NCBI GenBank assembly: GCA_947302675.1
Contig: CAMYWI010000062.1
Coordinates: 1-7,317, forward strand
Direction: 5' to 3'
Origin: an uncultured Selenomonadales bacterium
GTDB taxonomy: Bacteria; Bacillota_C; Negativicutes; Selenomonadales; Selenomonadaceae
Length of the DNA: 7,317 nt
In this document: piece by piece, positions 1-5,804 of the stretch
How positions within the stretch are numbered: the stretch's first letter is position 1
How the letters are laid out: each line of letters starts with the position of its first letter
Translations under genes and position numbers: made by a program
Notes under the pieces: generated by a model
What the model was told of the DNA's origin: nothing
The model's input: only the letters and a program-made list of their open reading frames with translations
Databases searched by the model: none

Positions 1-231
1 GAAGTTTCTTCCAATTCGCCCGAAATTGGCGGCGCGGGTCAAAACGTCGAGGCTATGATTGAAGGCGACGACGTGGAAATTTCTTTCAACGTGGCGTACA
101 TTTCTGACGCGCTTAAAGTTATCGACAGCAAGCAGCTTGATATTGCGCTCAACGACAAGTTCAGCCCCGCCGCCTTCACCGAGCCTGGCAACGACAATTA
201 TATTTATATCGCCACTCCCGTCCGCGCTTAA
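1..231 (+). CDS. dnaN: DNA polymerase III sliding clamp (beta subunit), C-terminal end, partial
   Basis: Only the last 76 residues are in the window; the reading frame is open at the left edge and stops at TAA 229-231. The segment matches the third clamp domain: an acidic stretch, then FNVAYISDALKVID, then a hydrophobic strand followed by SPAAF, and the clamp's usual closing strand, here YIYIATPVRA (most homologues end in a form of LIMPMRL or LIMPVRL). DnaN forms the ring that tethers the replicative polymerase to DNA and is a docking site for many repair proteins. recF starts on the base after the stop codon, so the pair is probably co-transcribed and translationally coupled. The small S4-domain gene (yaaA) that often lies between dnaN and recF in Firmicutes is absent. 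Confidence 0.9.
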   Translation, partial: EVSSNSPEIGGAGQNVEAMIEGDDVEISFNVAYISDALKVIDSKQLDIALNDKFSPAAFTEPGNDNYIYIATPVRA

Positions 232-720
232 ATGATTGTCACAGAAATTTTTCTCAAGGACTGGCGCAACATCGCCGAAGTGAATTTTTCTCCCGACGCC
301 GCGACAAATATTTTTCTCGGACAAAACGCGCAGGGCAAGACGAATATCCTTGAGGCGATAAATTTTGCGTCTCTGTTGAAAAGCCGCGCGGGCAAGGAGT
401 TGGAGCTGATTCGTTGGGGCGAGCCGAGTGCGATTTTGAGGATAAACTTTCTCAAGGCGGGCGTCTCGCACGAGTTGGCGATTGAAATTTCTCAAGAGCG
501 CAAGCGCAGAATTCTACTCGACGCCAACCCGATTCGCCCGCGCGAGCTTTTGGGCAAGTTAACGTCGGTATTCTTTTCGCCCGAAGATTTATTTATGTTC
601 AAGAGTTCGCCCTCGACGCGCAGAAAATTTCTCGACGCGCAAATTTCGCAAGTACACACGGCTTGTCGAGTTGCGCAACGCCCTGCTGAAAAAAATCCGC
701 GACGACGAGGCGCAGGCTGA
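232..720 (+). pseudogene. recF: recF, N-terminal segment of a frame-disrupted gene
   Basis: RecF is an SMC-like ATPase of the RecFOR pathway that helps load RecA at single-strand gaps. This part carries the RecF opening (MIVTEIFLKDWRNI), the Walker A loop GQNAQGKT at residues 30-37 followed by NILEAI, and the conserved SPSTRRKFLD motif near residues 126-135. After FLDAQISQ (to about position 651) the frame loses all similarity to RecF and reaches a stop at 718-720. The genuine continuation is in the +2 frame (YTRLVELRNALLKK, from about 653). The ATG at 232 directly abuts the dnaN stop and has no Shine-Dalgarno, which suggests coupled translation. As written, the product would be a truncated ATPase lacking the signature motif and Walker B and would be inactive. 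An assembly or sequencing fault is an alternative to a real mutation. Confidence 0.85.
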
Positions 721-1297
721 CGAACTCGACCTCTGGGACGAACAACTTGCCACCGCCGCCGAAAAAGTCATCAGCAAGCGGCTGACTGCGGTTTTCAAAT
801 TAAATTCTTTGGCAAACTTCATGCAACGGAAAATTTCTGCGCAGTCGGAAGATTTATCGGTCGTCTATGACCTGCGCGGGTTTGATTCGCAGGGAAATAT
901 CGCGGCAAATTTTTTGGAAGGACTTAGGGCGCGGCGGCTCAAGGACATACAAAGCGGCTCGACGAGTTTCGGACCGCACCGAGACGATTTGAAGTTTTTT
1001 ATCAACGGGCGGGAGCTGAAACTTTTCGGTTCGCAGGGGCAACTTCGCACGACGGCACTTGCACTTAAACTTTCCGAGTTGCAATTTTTAAAGTCGGAGA
1101 CGGGCGAATATCCGCTGTTGCTACTCGATGACGTGATGAGCGAGTTGGATTCGGGGCGGCGCGAAATGTTGTTGGAGTTCCTGCGCCGCGAGGAGATTCA
1201 AACGCTGATAACGGCGACCGACCGCGCCTACTTCCCGACGCAAACTTTCGGGAAAATTTTTTCGGTCAAGGCGGGGAGTTTGGCAAATGGAGCTTGA
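650..1297 (+). pseudogene. recF: recF, C-terminal segment of a frame-disrupted gene
   Basis: This is the other half of RecF, in a different frame. It begins with KYTRLVELRNALLKK, which is the coiled-coil entry of RecF (homologues have a Y-x-R/K-x-L-x-x-RN-x-LLK pattern), and continues through SFGPHRDDL, the ABC-type signature SQGQLRT, and Walker B PLLLLDDVMSELD to the end at TGA 1295-1297. The two segments together would give about 355 residues, and about 365 with the missing piece restored, which is the normal RecF length. There is no ribosome binding site near the junction (the first possible start in this frame is TTG at 671), so independent translation is unlikely. The last 11 bases overlap the start of the downstream dciA-like gene. 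Family identity is secure; whether the break is biological is not. Confidence 0.85.
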
Positions 1298-2216
1298 AAA
1301 GTTTCTTCGTGAAAAAATGCGTGCGCTCGGCGCGACGACCTACAGAAGATTTCTCTGCGCGGAGGTCATTCATCATTGGCGCGAGCTGGTCGACGAAAAT
1401 ATTTCCGCAAAGGTCAAGCCAGTCAAGATTGAGCGCGGCGTCATGTTCGTCGATGTGCGGAGTTCGGCAATGCGCGACCAGCTGAAATTTTTCAAGGAAG
1501 AAATTATCGATGCTATTAACTCAAAGTTCGCGCAGGAGGAGCCGCTCGTCAAGGAGATAAAAATCGCGTCCGCCTTCCAAATCGCCGAGTTGCCGCCCGA
1601 ACCGCCCGCGCAGGTCGCCGAATCAAAACTCAAGCTTGAAGACGTAACTTTAACGGCGGAAGAAGTTCAGCATTGCGAGGAGCAGGTGCAAAAAGTTTCC
1701 GACGAAAAACTTCGGCAAACGGTTCTGCAAACGCTGTTGGGTCATGCGCGAGTTCAAAAGTTGCGGCTTGCGCACGGCTGGCATAAGTGTTTGAAGTGCG
1801 AATCACTCTGCGCGGCGGAAGAAATCTTTTGCGACGTTTGCAAGATAAAAGAGCGCGAGGCAATGACCAACGCGCTCTTTAAAATTTTTTTCGACGCGCC
1901 GCAACTCAAGGCTTGGGAGGCGCAAAAACTTTTGGTAAAAGAAATGCCGCACATGCAAGCCGAGTGTTCGCTCGCGGCAGTGGAATCCGCGCGGACGTCG
2001 CTGATTCAAAAGGTCGCGAGCAAAGTTCATATCGGCGACGAAACCTCACCCGACGCCTTGAAACTCGTCGCGCTTGAAAAACGCTTGTCGCTCGACAAAC
2101 TCACGCCCGCAATCGTCAAACGCGCCCTTGTCGATTTGCAATTCAACTTGGCGGAGCAACCCAAAATCCAACGCTACAAGCTCAAGTCAAAGTCAAATCA
2201 GCCGTCGTCGCGTTAA
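1287..2216 (+). CDS. DciA-like DUF721 protein with C-terminal zinc ribbon
   Basis: This is a 309-residue protein of the DUF721/COG5512 family. In many bacteria this family includes DciA, which loads or activates the replicative helicase DnaB where DnaC/DnaI loaders are absent. Residues 1-95 are the DUF721 domain: a helix with WRELVDENISAKVKPV, then strands GVMFVDVRSSAMRDQL and KFFKEEIIDAIN, similar to the KH-like fold of DciA. A low-complexity Pro/Ala/Glu linker follows (100-125). Residues 165-190 hold a probable zinc ribbon, with Cys168-x2-Cys171 and Cys182-x2-Cys185 (plus Cys175), directly followed by a charged helix KIKERE. The rest is helical and not recognised. The ATG at 1287 overlaps the recF end by 11 bp and has a good Shine-Dalgarno (GGGGAG at 1273-1278). 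It can therefore be translated even though recF is broken. The 3' end overlaps the convergent ybaK-like gene by 35 bp. Confidence 0.82.
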   Translation: MELEKFLREKMRALGATTYRRFLCAEVIHHWRELVDENISAKVKPVKIERGVMFVDVRSSAMRDQLKFFKEEIIDAINSKFAQEEPLVKEIKIASAFQIAELPPEPPAQVAESKLKLEDVTLTAEEVQHCEEQVQKVSDEKLRQTVLQTLLGHARVQKLRLAHGWHKCLKCESLCAAEEIFCDVCKIKEREAMTNALFKIFFDAPQLKAWEAQKLLVKEMPHMQAECSLAAVESARTSLIQKVASKVHIGDETSPDALKLVALEKRLSLDKLTPAIVKRALVDLQFNLAEQPKIQRYKLKSKSNQPSSR

Positions 2217-2667
2217 CCGCTCTAACTAAATCTTGCGGCGAAAGAATTATCTGCATCCCGCGCAGACCCGCGCTGATTGAAATTTTTTCCAATGTCAACG
2301 CGCGGCTGTCCAAGTACACGGGATAATTTTTTTTTGCTCCGAGCGGCGAACAACCTCCGCGCATGTAACCTGTTAGCGGCAAAAGTTCTTTCAGCGCAAT
2401 CATCTCGGCAGACTTGTTGCCGCTCGCCTTCGCCAACGCTTTTAAATCGAGTTCGTCGCCGCCGCCGATAACCGCCATGATTATTCCCGTCTTGTCGCCG
2501 CGTGCCACCAGCGTTTTGAAAATCATTTTAATATCAAGCCCGCTGACCTGCGCGACGTGCACTGCCGACAAATCGTCTTCGTCAACCTCGTAAGTTTTAA
2601 TCTCGTAGCCAATGCCAAGCCCGTCGAGAATCCGCGCGGCGTTGGTCTTTTTTAACTTCTTGCCCAA
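2182..2667 (-). CDS. ybaK: YbaK/EbsC-type Cys-tRNA(Pro)/Cys-tRNA(Cys) deacylase
   Basis: This is a 161-residue member of the YbaK family. These proteins hydrolyse Cys wrongly attached to tRNA(Pro) and act in trans in the cytoplasm to keep proline codons faithful. Visible family motifs, numbered from the TTG start, are KKTNAARIL at 6-14, FKTLV at 50-54 (its Lys51 lies in the conserved KT site needed for activity), LDLKALAKASG at 73-83, the LTGYMRGGCSPLG loop at 98-110, SAGLRG, and a C-terminal SPQDLVRAV helix. I place the start at TTG 2667-2665. It has GGAG at 2678-2675 seven bases upstream, gives the family's typical length (about 159 residues in E. coli), and removes a 14-residue unrelated leader that an ATG start at 2709 would add. 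It overlaps the end of the preceding open frame (2652) by 16 bp, which implies translational coupling in the deoD operon. Its own end overlaps dciA. Confidence 0.88.
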   Translation of the reverse strand: MGKKLKKTNAARILDGLGIGYEIKTYEVDEDDLSAVHVAQVSGLDIKMIFKTLVARGDKTGIIMAVIGGGDELDLKALAKASGNKSAEMIALKELLPLTGYMRGGCSPLGAKKNYPVYLDSRALTLEKISISAGLRGMQIILSPQDLVRAVNATTADLTLT

Positions 2668-3005
2668 GAAATTTCTCCGCCCTCCATTAAAACTATCAGC
2701 TTGATGCATAAAAGATATTGCTCGCGCTTGTCCGCTAAAAAATTTTCCATAGCAAACTTGAGGAGCTGAGACGTTAATACCTTCTTAAATTCGGGGTCGA
2801 CAGGATAACGATTCTTTTCCGTGTTATAGAATAACGTGCACATTTCCGAAGCAGGAAGCTTTTTGAGTGACTTCAAAGCCATTTGCGCGGAAAGTACCAA
2901 AAGCTCCGTCGCCTGTGAAAGAGGTTTCTTCATTGTAAGTTCCCAAAGCCGCATTAAAGCCGCGTCGCAACCGCTGAAGTCTTCCGTCACGAGAAATTTC
3001 TTCAT
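2652..3005 (-). pseudogene. Probable frame-shifted C-terminal part of the upstream glycosyltransferase-like protein
   Basis: This 117-residue open frame lies in the next frame of the preceding gene and overlaps it by 182 bp, far more than operon neighbours normally do. Its codon choice looks native (AAG, GAC, GCG, CTT), whereas the preceding gene's frame in the same stretch becomes rich in GGA, CGA and AGA codons and reads like non-coding sequence. The ATG at 3005-3003 has no Shine-Dalgarno. The simplest reading is that this is the true C-terminus of the glycosyltransferase, cut off by a small indel. The frame opens just after an in-frame TAG at about 3030, so the shift lies between roughly 3030 and 3005. 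The AAAA run at 3020-3023 is one candidate site. The protein is predicted helical (AALMRLWELTMKK, ATELLVLSAQMALKSLKK) and I do not recognise its domain. A separate small gene is possible but less likely. Confidence 0.55.
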
Positions 3006-3888
3006 GAACAGCCGCGCCGATTTTATTTGCTAACAAAAGACAAATCGCCTGATCCGTGACACTGTGCATATCAGTAAATCGCTCATCGAATTGAAAATTT
3101 TTGTCGCGATAAACCCTGTCAACCAGTTCAACCAGCTCTTTATGCCTGTCGTACTGGTGAACAACCGCAGGCACGCCGCCATCTCCGCGCAGAATGAAAT
3201 CGCCGCGAATCTTGTTGTCCTTGATTAGTCCGTTCGTATAAATCGCGCCGCTGTAAGTGTCAATCTCAATCAAATTTTCAATCGGCACAAGCTTGTTGTG
3301 GAAGAGATAATTAAAAGCCGCTTGGTCGTAGGCAAATTCCCCCATTCGCGGGTCGTCAGTCAAAAGTTTTTCAAGAAAAATTCTTATCTCGTGCGGCGTG
3401 CCGATAAGAGAACTGCCCGCGCAAATAATTTTTTTGTCTAGGAGTTTATCTGCCTCTTCTTTGCCGAAAATTTTAGCAAACCAAATGTAATTCCACACAA
3501 AACCAGACTTGCTACCGCGAAGGTCGTCGTCTTCATATGCATAGCCGAGAAAATTTGAATAACCTTTGAAATGTTCAAAGATTTCGCCTTGAAAAATTAC
3601 GTCGCGCGTGTCTGTTATAAAAATTTGCTCGTACTCGTCGCCGTGCGCATCTATATAACGCTTAAAATTTCTGAAACGAACAACCCCGTCAAGCGTCGTG
3701 TACTCAAAAGGCTCAATCTTTAACGCGCCTTTCGCACAACGTTGTAATTTGTCGAGAGTAAAATCCGAAATATTTTTAAGAAAAAGCACAAGCTCAGTAT
3801 TTTTAGCGTACCTTGCAAACGACGTGACGAACGGCTCCAAAGTACTCCAATCGAAACCACTTGCCGTGCCCATAACTAAATTTTTCAT
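2824..3888 (-). CDS. Putative GT-A-type glycosyltransferase, C-terminus probably altered by a frameshift
   Basis: This is a 354-residue open frame. The N-terminal part looks like a Rossmann-type sugar-nucleotide fold (MKNLVMGTASGFDW, then ELVLFLKN at 32-39). Residues 90-100 read FITDTRDVIFQ, with Asp93 and Asp96 forming a DxD-like metal/nucleotide site preceded by a hydrophobic strand. Further conserved-looking elements are CAGSSLIGTP at 156-165, the acceptor-side YDQAAFNYLF at 187-196, and VVHQYDRHKEL at 242-252, as in uncharacterised glycosyltransferase-like proteins. Donor and acceptor are unknown. Its ATG (3888-3886) overlaps the deoD stop TGA as ATGA, so translation is coupled to deoD. 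From about residue 290 onwards, after LLLANKIGAAV, the frame is probably wrong: codon use degrades and a better open frame (2652-3005) takes over. If joined, the intact protein would be about 410 residues. The fold call is by motif only. Confidence 0.68.
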   Translation of the reverse strand: MKNLVMGTASGFDWSTLEPFVTSFARYAKNTELVLFLKNISDFTLDKLQRCAKGALKIEPFEYTTLDGVVRFRNFKRYIDAHGDEYEQIFITDTRDVIFQGEIFEHFKGYSNFLGYAYEDDDLRGSKSGFVWNYIWFAKIFGKEEADKLLDKKIICAGSSLIGTPHEIRIFLEKLLTDDPRMGEFAYDQAAFNYLFHNKLVPIENLIEIDTYSGAIYTNGLIKDNKIRGDFILRGDGGVPAVVHQYDRHKELVELVDRVYRDKNFQFDERFTDMHSVTDQAICLLLANKIGAAVHEEISRDGRLQRLRRGFNAALGTYNEETSFTGDGAFGTFRANGFEVTQKASCFGNVHVIL

Positions 3889-4625
3889 TGGATAATCGTC
3901 TCCAGTGCAATTTTAATCATGTCGTTGAAGGAAGACTGCCGCTCTTCGGGCGTACAGAATTCTTTTCTCAACAAGTCGTCGCTGACCGTGAAAATCGCCA
4001 ATGCTTGAACCTGCGCGGCGGCGGCGTGAAGATAAAGCGCGGCACTCTCCATTTCCACAGCCAAAATTCCATAACGGCGGAGCTTGTCGTTGAAAGTGTT
4101 CTTGCCGTCGCCAAAAGTCCCGTTAATGTCGTCGTAGTCGTTGTAGAATAAATCGGTGCAAATGACATTGCCGACTTTGACGGGCAGATTTAAATTCTTC
4201 GCGGCGTCAACAGCTTTGCTCAACAAGTCAAAATCGGCAAGCAGGGAAAAGTTCACCGCGCCACCAAAAACTTGGTTGACGATTGAAGAATCAGTCGACG
4301 AACCTTGCGCAATCAACACGTCGCGTAGGCGAATGTTCTCGTTCATGCCGCCGCACGTCCCGACGCGAATCAACTTCTTCGCGCCGTAAACTTCAATCAG
4401 CTCGTGCAAGTAAATCGAAATCGACGGGATGCCCATGCCCGTTGCTTGAATCGAAACGCGCTCGCCCTTATATTTCCCCGTGAACCCGAAAATATTTCTA
4501 ATCGCGGTGTATTGATAAACGTCTTCCAAAAAATTCTCCGCAATGATTTTCGCGCGAACAGGGTCGCCCGGCAACAAGACGCGCTCGGCAACTTCGCCGA
4601 CTTTCGCCGCAATGTGTATGCTCAT
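3885..4625 (-). CDS. deoD: Purine nucleoside phosphorylase, DeoD type
   Basis: This is a 246-residue hexamer-class (NP-I) purine nucleoside phosphorylase, which splits (deoxy)ribonucleosides of purines with phosphate to free base plus (deoxy)ribose-1-phosphate in cytosolic purine salvage. The residues defined for E. coli DeoD are present at equivalent places: His4, the phosphate-site Gly20, Arg24, Arg43 and Arg87 (in LIRVGTCGG, with Thr90 replacing Ser90), the base-stacking Phe160 in DLFY, Met192-Glu193 in AVEMESAALY, the catalytic Ser215-Asp216 in TVSDD, and Arg229 in EERQSSFNDM. Between Phe160-Tyr161 and YGIL the protein has 23 residues where E. coli has 12, an insertion of about 11 residues (approximately 162-184). 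The ATG at 4625 is preceded by AAAGGGGAAA (4640-4631). It is the first gene of a leftward operon with the glycosyltransferase and ybaK. Confidence 0.93.
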   Translation of the reverse strand: MSIHIAAKVGEVAERVLLPGDPVRAKIIAENFLEDVYQYTAIRNIFGFTGKYKGERVSIQATGMGIPSISIYLHELIEVYGAKKLIRVGTCGGMNENIRLRDVLIAQGSSTDSSIVNQVFGGAVNFSLLADFDLLSKAVDAAKNLNLPVKVGNVICTDLFYNDYDDINGTFGDGKNTFNDKLRRYGILAVEMESAALYLHAAAAQVQALAIFTVSDDLLRKEFCTPEERQSSFNDMIKIALETIIQ

Positions 4626-4696
4626 AAAAATTTCCCCTTTAAAATTTTATCAGCAGATTTTTTCAACGCAAATAAAAAAATTCCTGTCGATAAAAC

Positions 4697-4726
4697 TTGT
4701 CGCGGCGGCGGCGGTTGTGATATAAT
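4697..4726 (+). promoter_or_regulatory. Sigma-70-type extended -10 promoter for the TAXI lipoprotein gene
   Basis: A perfect -10 hexamer TATAAT at 4721-4726 is preceded by TGA, giving the extended -10 pattern TGnTATAAT. TTGTCG at 4697-4702 (four of six matches to TTGACA) lies 18 bases upstream. Transcription would start near 4733, leaving a leader of about 40 bases that contains the Shine-Dalgarno of the downstream gene. The spacer contains four CGG units. Confidence 0.7.
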
Positions 4727-4755
4727 TCGTCCGAAAAATTTTTACCGCACTTTTC

Positions 4756-4763
4756 GAGAGGAG
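4756..4763 (+). promoter_or_regulatory. Ribosome binding site that fixes the TAXI gene start
   Basis: GAGAGGAG lies nine bases before the ATG at 4773. It shows that translation starts here, although the same frame stays open upstream to 4404 through sequence antisense to deoD. The start also gives a proper lipoprotein signal peptide. Confidence 0.8.
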
Positions 4764-4772
4764 TGTATCAGT

Positions 4773-5735
4773 ATGAAGTTGCCAAAAATTTTTAAACGAG
4801 TCGTGACTGCCGTCTGCGCTGTGGCGTTGGCAGTCGGAATCGCGGGTTGCGGCGGCGGTTCGGGCGAGAAGGAGCAATTCATTAACATCGCCACCGGCGG
4901 CACCGCAGGCACTTATTATCCTATCGGCGGGGCTATTGCCGAAGTCCTCAACAAAAACGGCATGAACGCCTCCGCGCAATCGACCGGCGCATCCGTCGCC
5001 AATATCAACATGCTCAAGGACAAGCAGGTTGAACTTGCAATCGTTCAGAACGACATAACTTATTACGCGGTCAACGGCGAGGAAATGTTCAAGGAAGGCG
5101 GCAAGATTGAAAACCTCTACGGTATTGCCTCGCTCTATCCCGAAACTTGCCAATTCGTCGTCCGCGAAGACTCCGGCATTAAGTCAATTACCGACTTGAA
5201 GGGCAAGCGCGTTGCAGTCGGCGCGGCAGGCTCCGGCGCAGAGGCAAATGCTCGCCAAATTCTCGAAGCTTACGGCTTGACTTATAACGACGTTGATGAG
5301 CAATTCCTTTCCTTTGCCGAAGGCTCCTACGCGCTCAAAGACGGCACTGTTGATGCGGCGTTCGTGACCGCTGGTTACCCGACCGCCTCCGTCCAAGATA
5401 TTGCGTCGCAGAATAAGATTCGCCTCCTGCCCGTCGGCGACGACCAAATCAAAGTCCTTTCCGAGAAATATCCTTTCTACACCAAGACGACTGTCCCCGC
5501 CGGCACTTATCAAGGTTTTGACGAAGAGATTCAAACCGTCAGCGTAATGGCGATTCTCGTTGCCAACGACAAAATCGACGCGGCTCTCGGCGAGAAACTC
5601 ACCAAAGCGATTTTCGATAACACTGACAAAATCGCGGCGGCGCACGCGGCTGCCAAGAGCATAACCAAAGCCACCGCCCTTGAGGCTATGGACTTCATCA
5701 AAATGAACGAAGGCGCGGCTAAAGTTCTCAAGTAA
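4773..5735 (+). CDS. TAXI-family TRAP transporter solute-binding lipoprotein
   Basis: This 320-residue protein is predicted to be exported and lipid-anchored. It has a basic N-terminus (MKLPKIFKR), a hydrophobic core, and the lipobox GIAGC with Cys26 as the acylated residue, followed by a GGGSG tether. The mature part opens with the TAXI signature NIATGGTAGTYYPIGGAIA and carries the usual two-lobe binding-protein elements: MLKDKQVELAIVQND, the SLYPE region, ITDLKGKRVAVGAAGSGAE, and LKDGTVDAAFVTAGYPT. TAXI proteins capture small organic substrates for TRAP transporters with fused DctQM-type membrane subunits. The best-known members bind glutamate or glutamine, but the substrate here cannot be read from sequence. 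No permease gene lies next to it: upstream is divergent deoD and downstream a methyltransferase, so the membrane partner must be encoded elsewhere. It has its own strong-looking promoter. Confidence 0.92.
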   Translation: MKLPKIFKRVVTAVCAVALAVGIAGCGGGSGEKEQFINIATGGTAGTYYPIGGAIAEVLNKNGMNASAQSTGASVANINMLKDKQVELAIVQNDITYYAVNGEEMFKEGGKIENLYGIASLYPETCQFVVREDSGIKSITDLKGKRVAVGAAGSGAEANARQILEAYGLTYNDVDEQFLSFAEGSYALKDGTVDAAFVTAGYPTASVQDIASQNKIRLLPVGDDQIKVLSEKYPFYTKTTVPAGTYQGFDEEIQTVSVMAILVANDKIDAALGEKLTKAIFDNTDKIAAAHAAAKSITKATALEAMDFIKMNEGAAKVLK

Positions 5736-5804
5736 AATTTTTGTGACGAATAGATTTATCGGGGCGTCGAAAAAATTTCGGCGTCCTATTTCTTTGGAGG
5801 CGGC

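Larger units (their letters stand above)
4626..4772. promoter_or_regulatory. Divergent intergenic region between deoD and the TAXI lipoprotein gene
   Basis: This 147-bp region separates two divergent transcription units and must hold both promoters. It is A/T-rich at its edges, with several AAATTT tracts, and has a GC-rich (CGG)4 centre at 4703-4714. On the - strand, a possible -10 TAAAAT (4649-4644, preceded by TGA) with TTGCGT 16 bases upstream could serve deoD. It would start transcription inside the deoD Shine-Dalgarno, however, so this is weak and another start is likely. No clear operator, riboswitch or attenuator was found. Confidence 0.6.

Noticed and set aside
1..231. Origin elements (DnaA boxes) near dnaN
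   Set aside because: No TTATCCACA or close variant was seen on either strand in the window; any origin would be off the left edge.
640..680. Programmed ribosomal frameshift in recF
   Set aside because: No slippery heptamer or downstream structure is visible, and about 9-10 expected residues are missing, which recoding cannot restore.
2668..2709. ATG at 2709 as the start of the YbaK-like protein
   Set aside because: It would add 14 residues with no family similarity inside the preceding frame. TTG at 2667 has GGAG at a 7-base spacing and matches the family's length.
4404..4772. Upstream extension of the TAXI gene's open frame
   Set aside because: It is antisense to deoD. The ATG at 4773 has a proper Shine-Dalgarno and lipoprotein signal peptide, and the promoter lies inside the extension.
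5736..5804. Terminator hairpin between the TAXI gene and the methyltransferase
   Set aside because: The GGCGTC copies at about 5763 and 5779 are direct, not inverted, repeats. CGAAA/TTTCG pairs only weakly and is not followed by a T-run.
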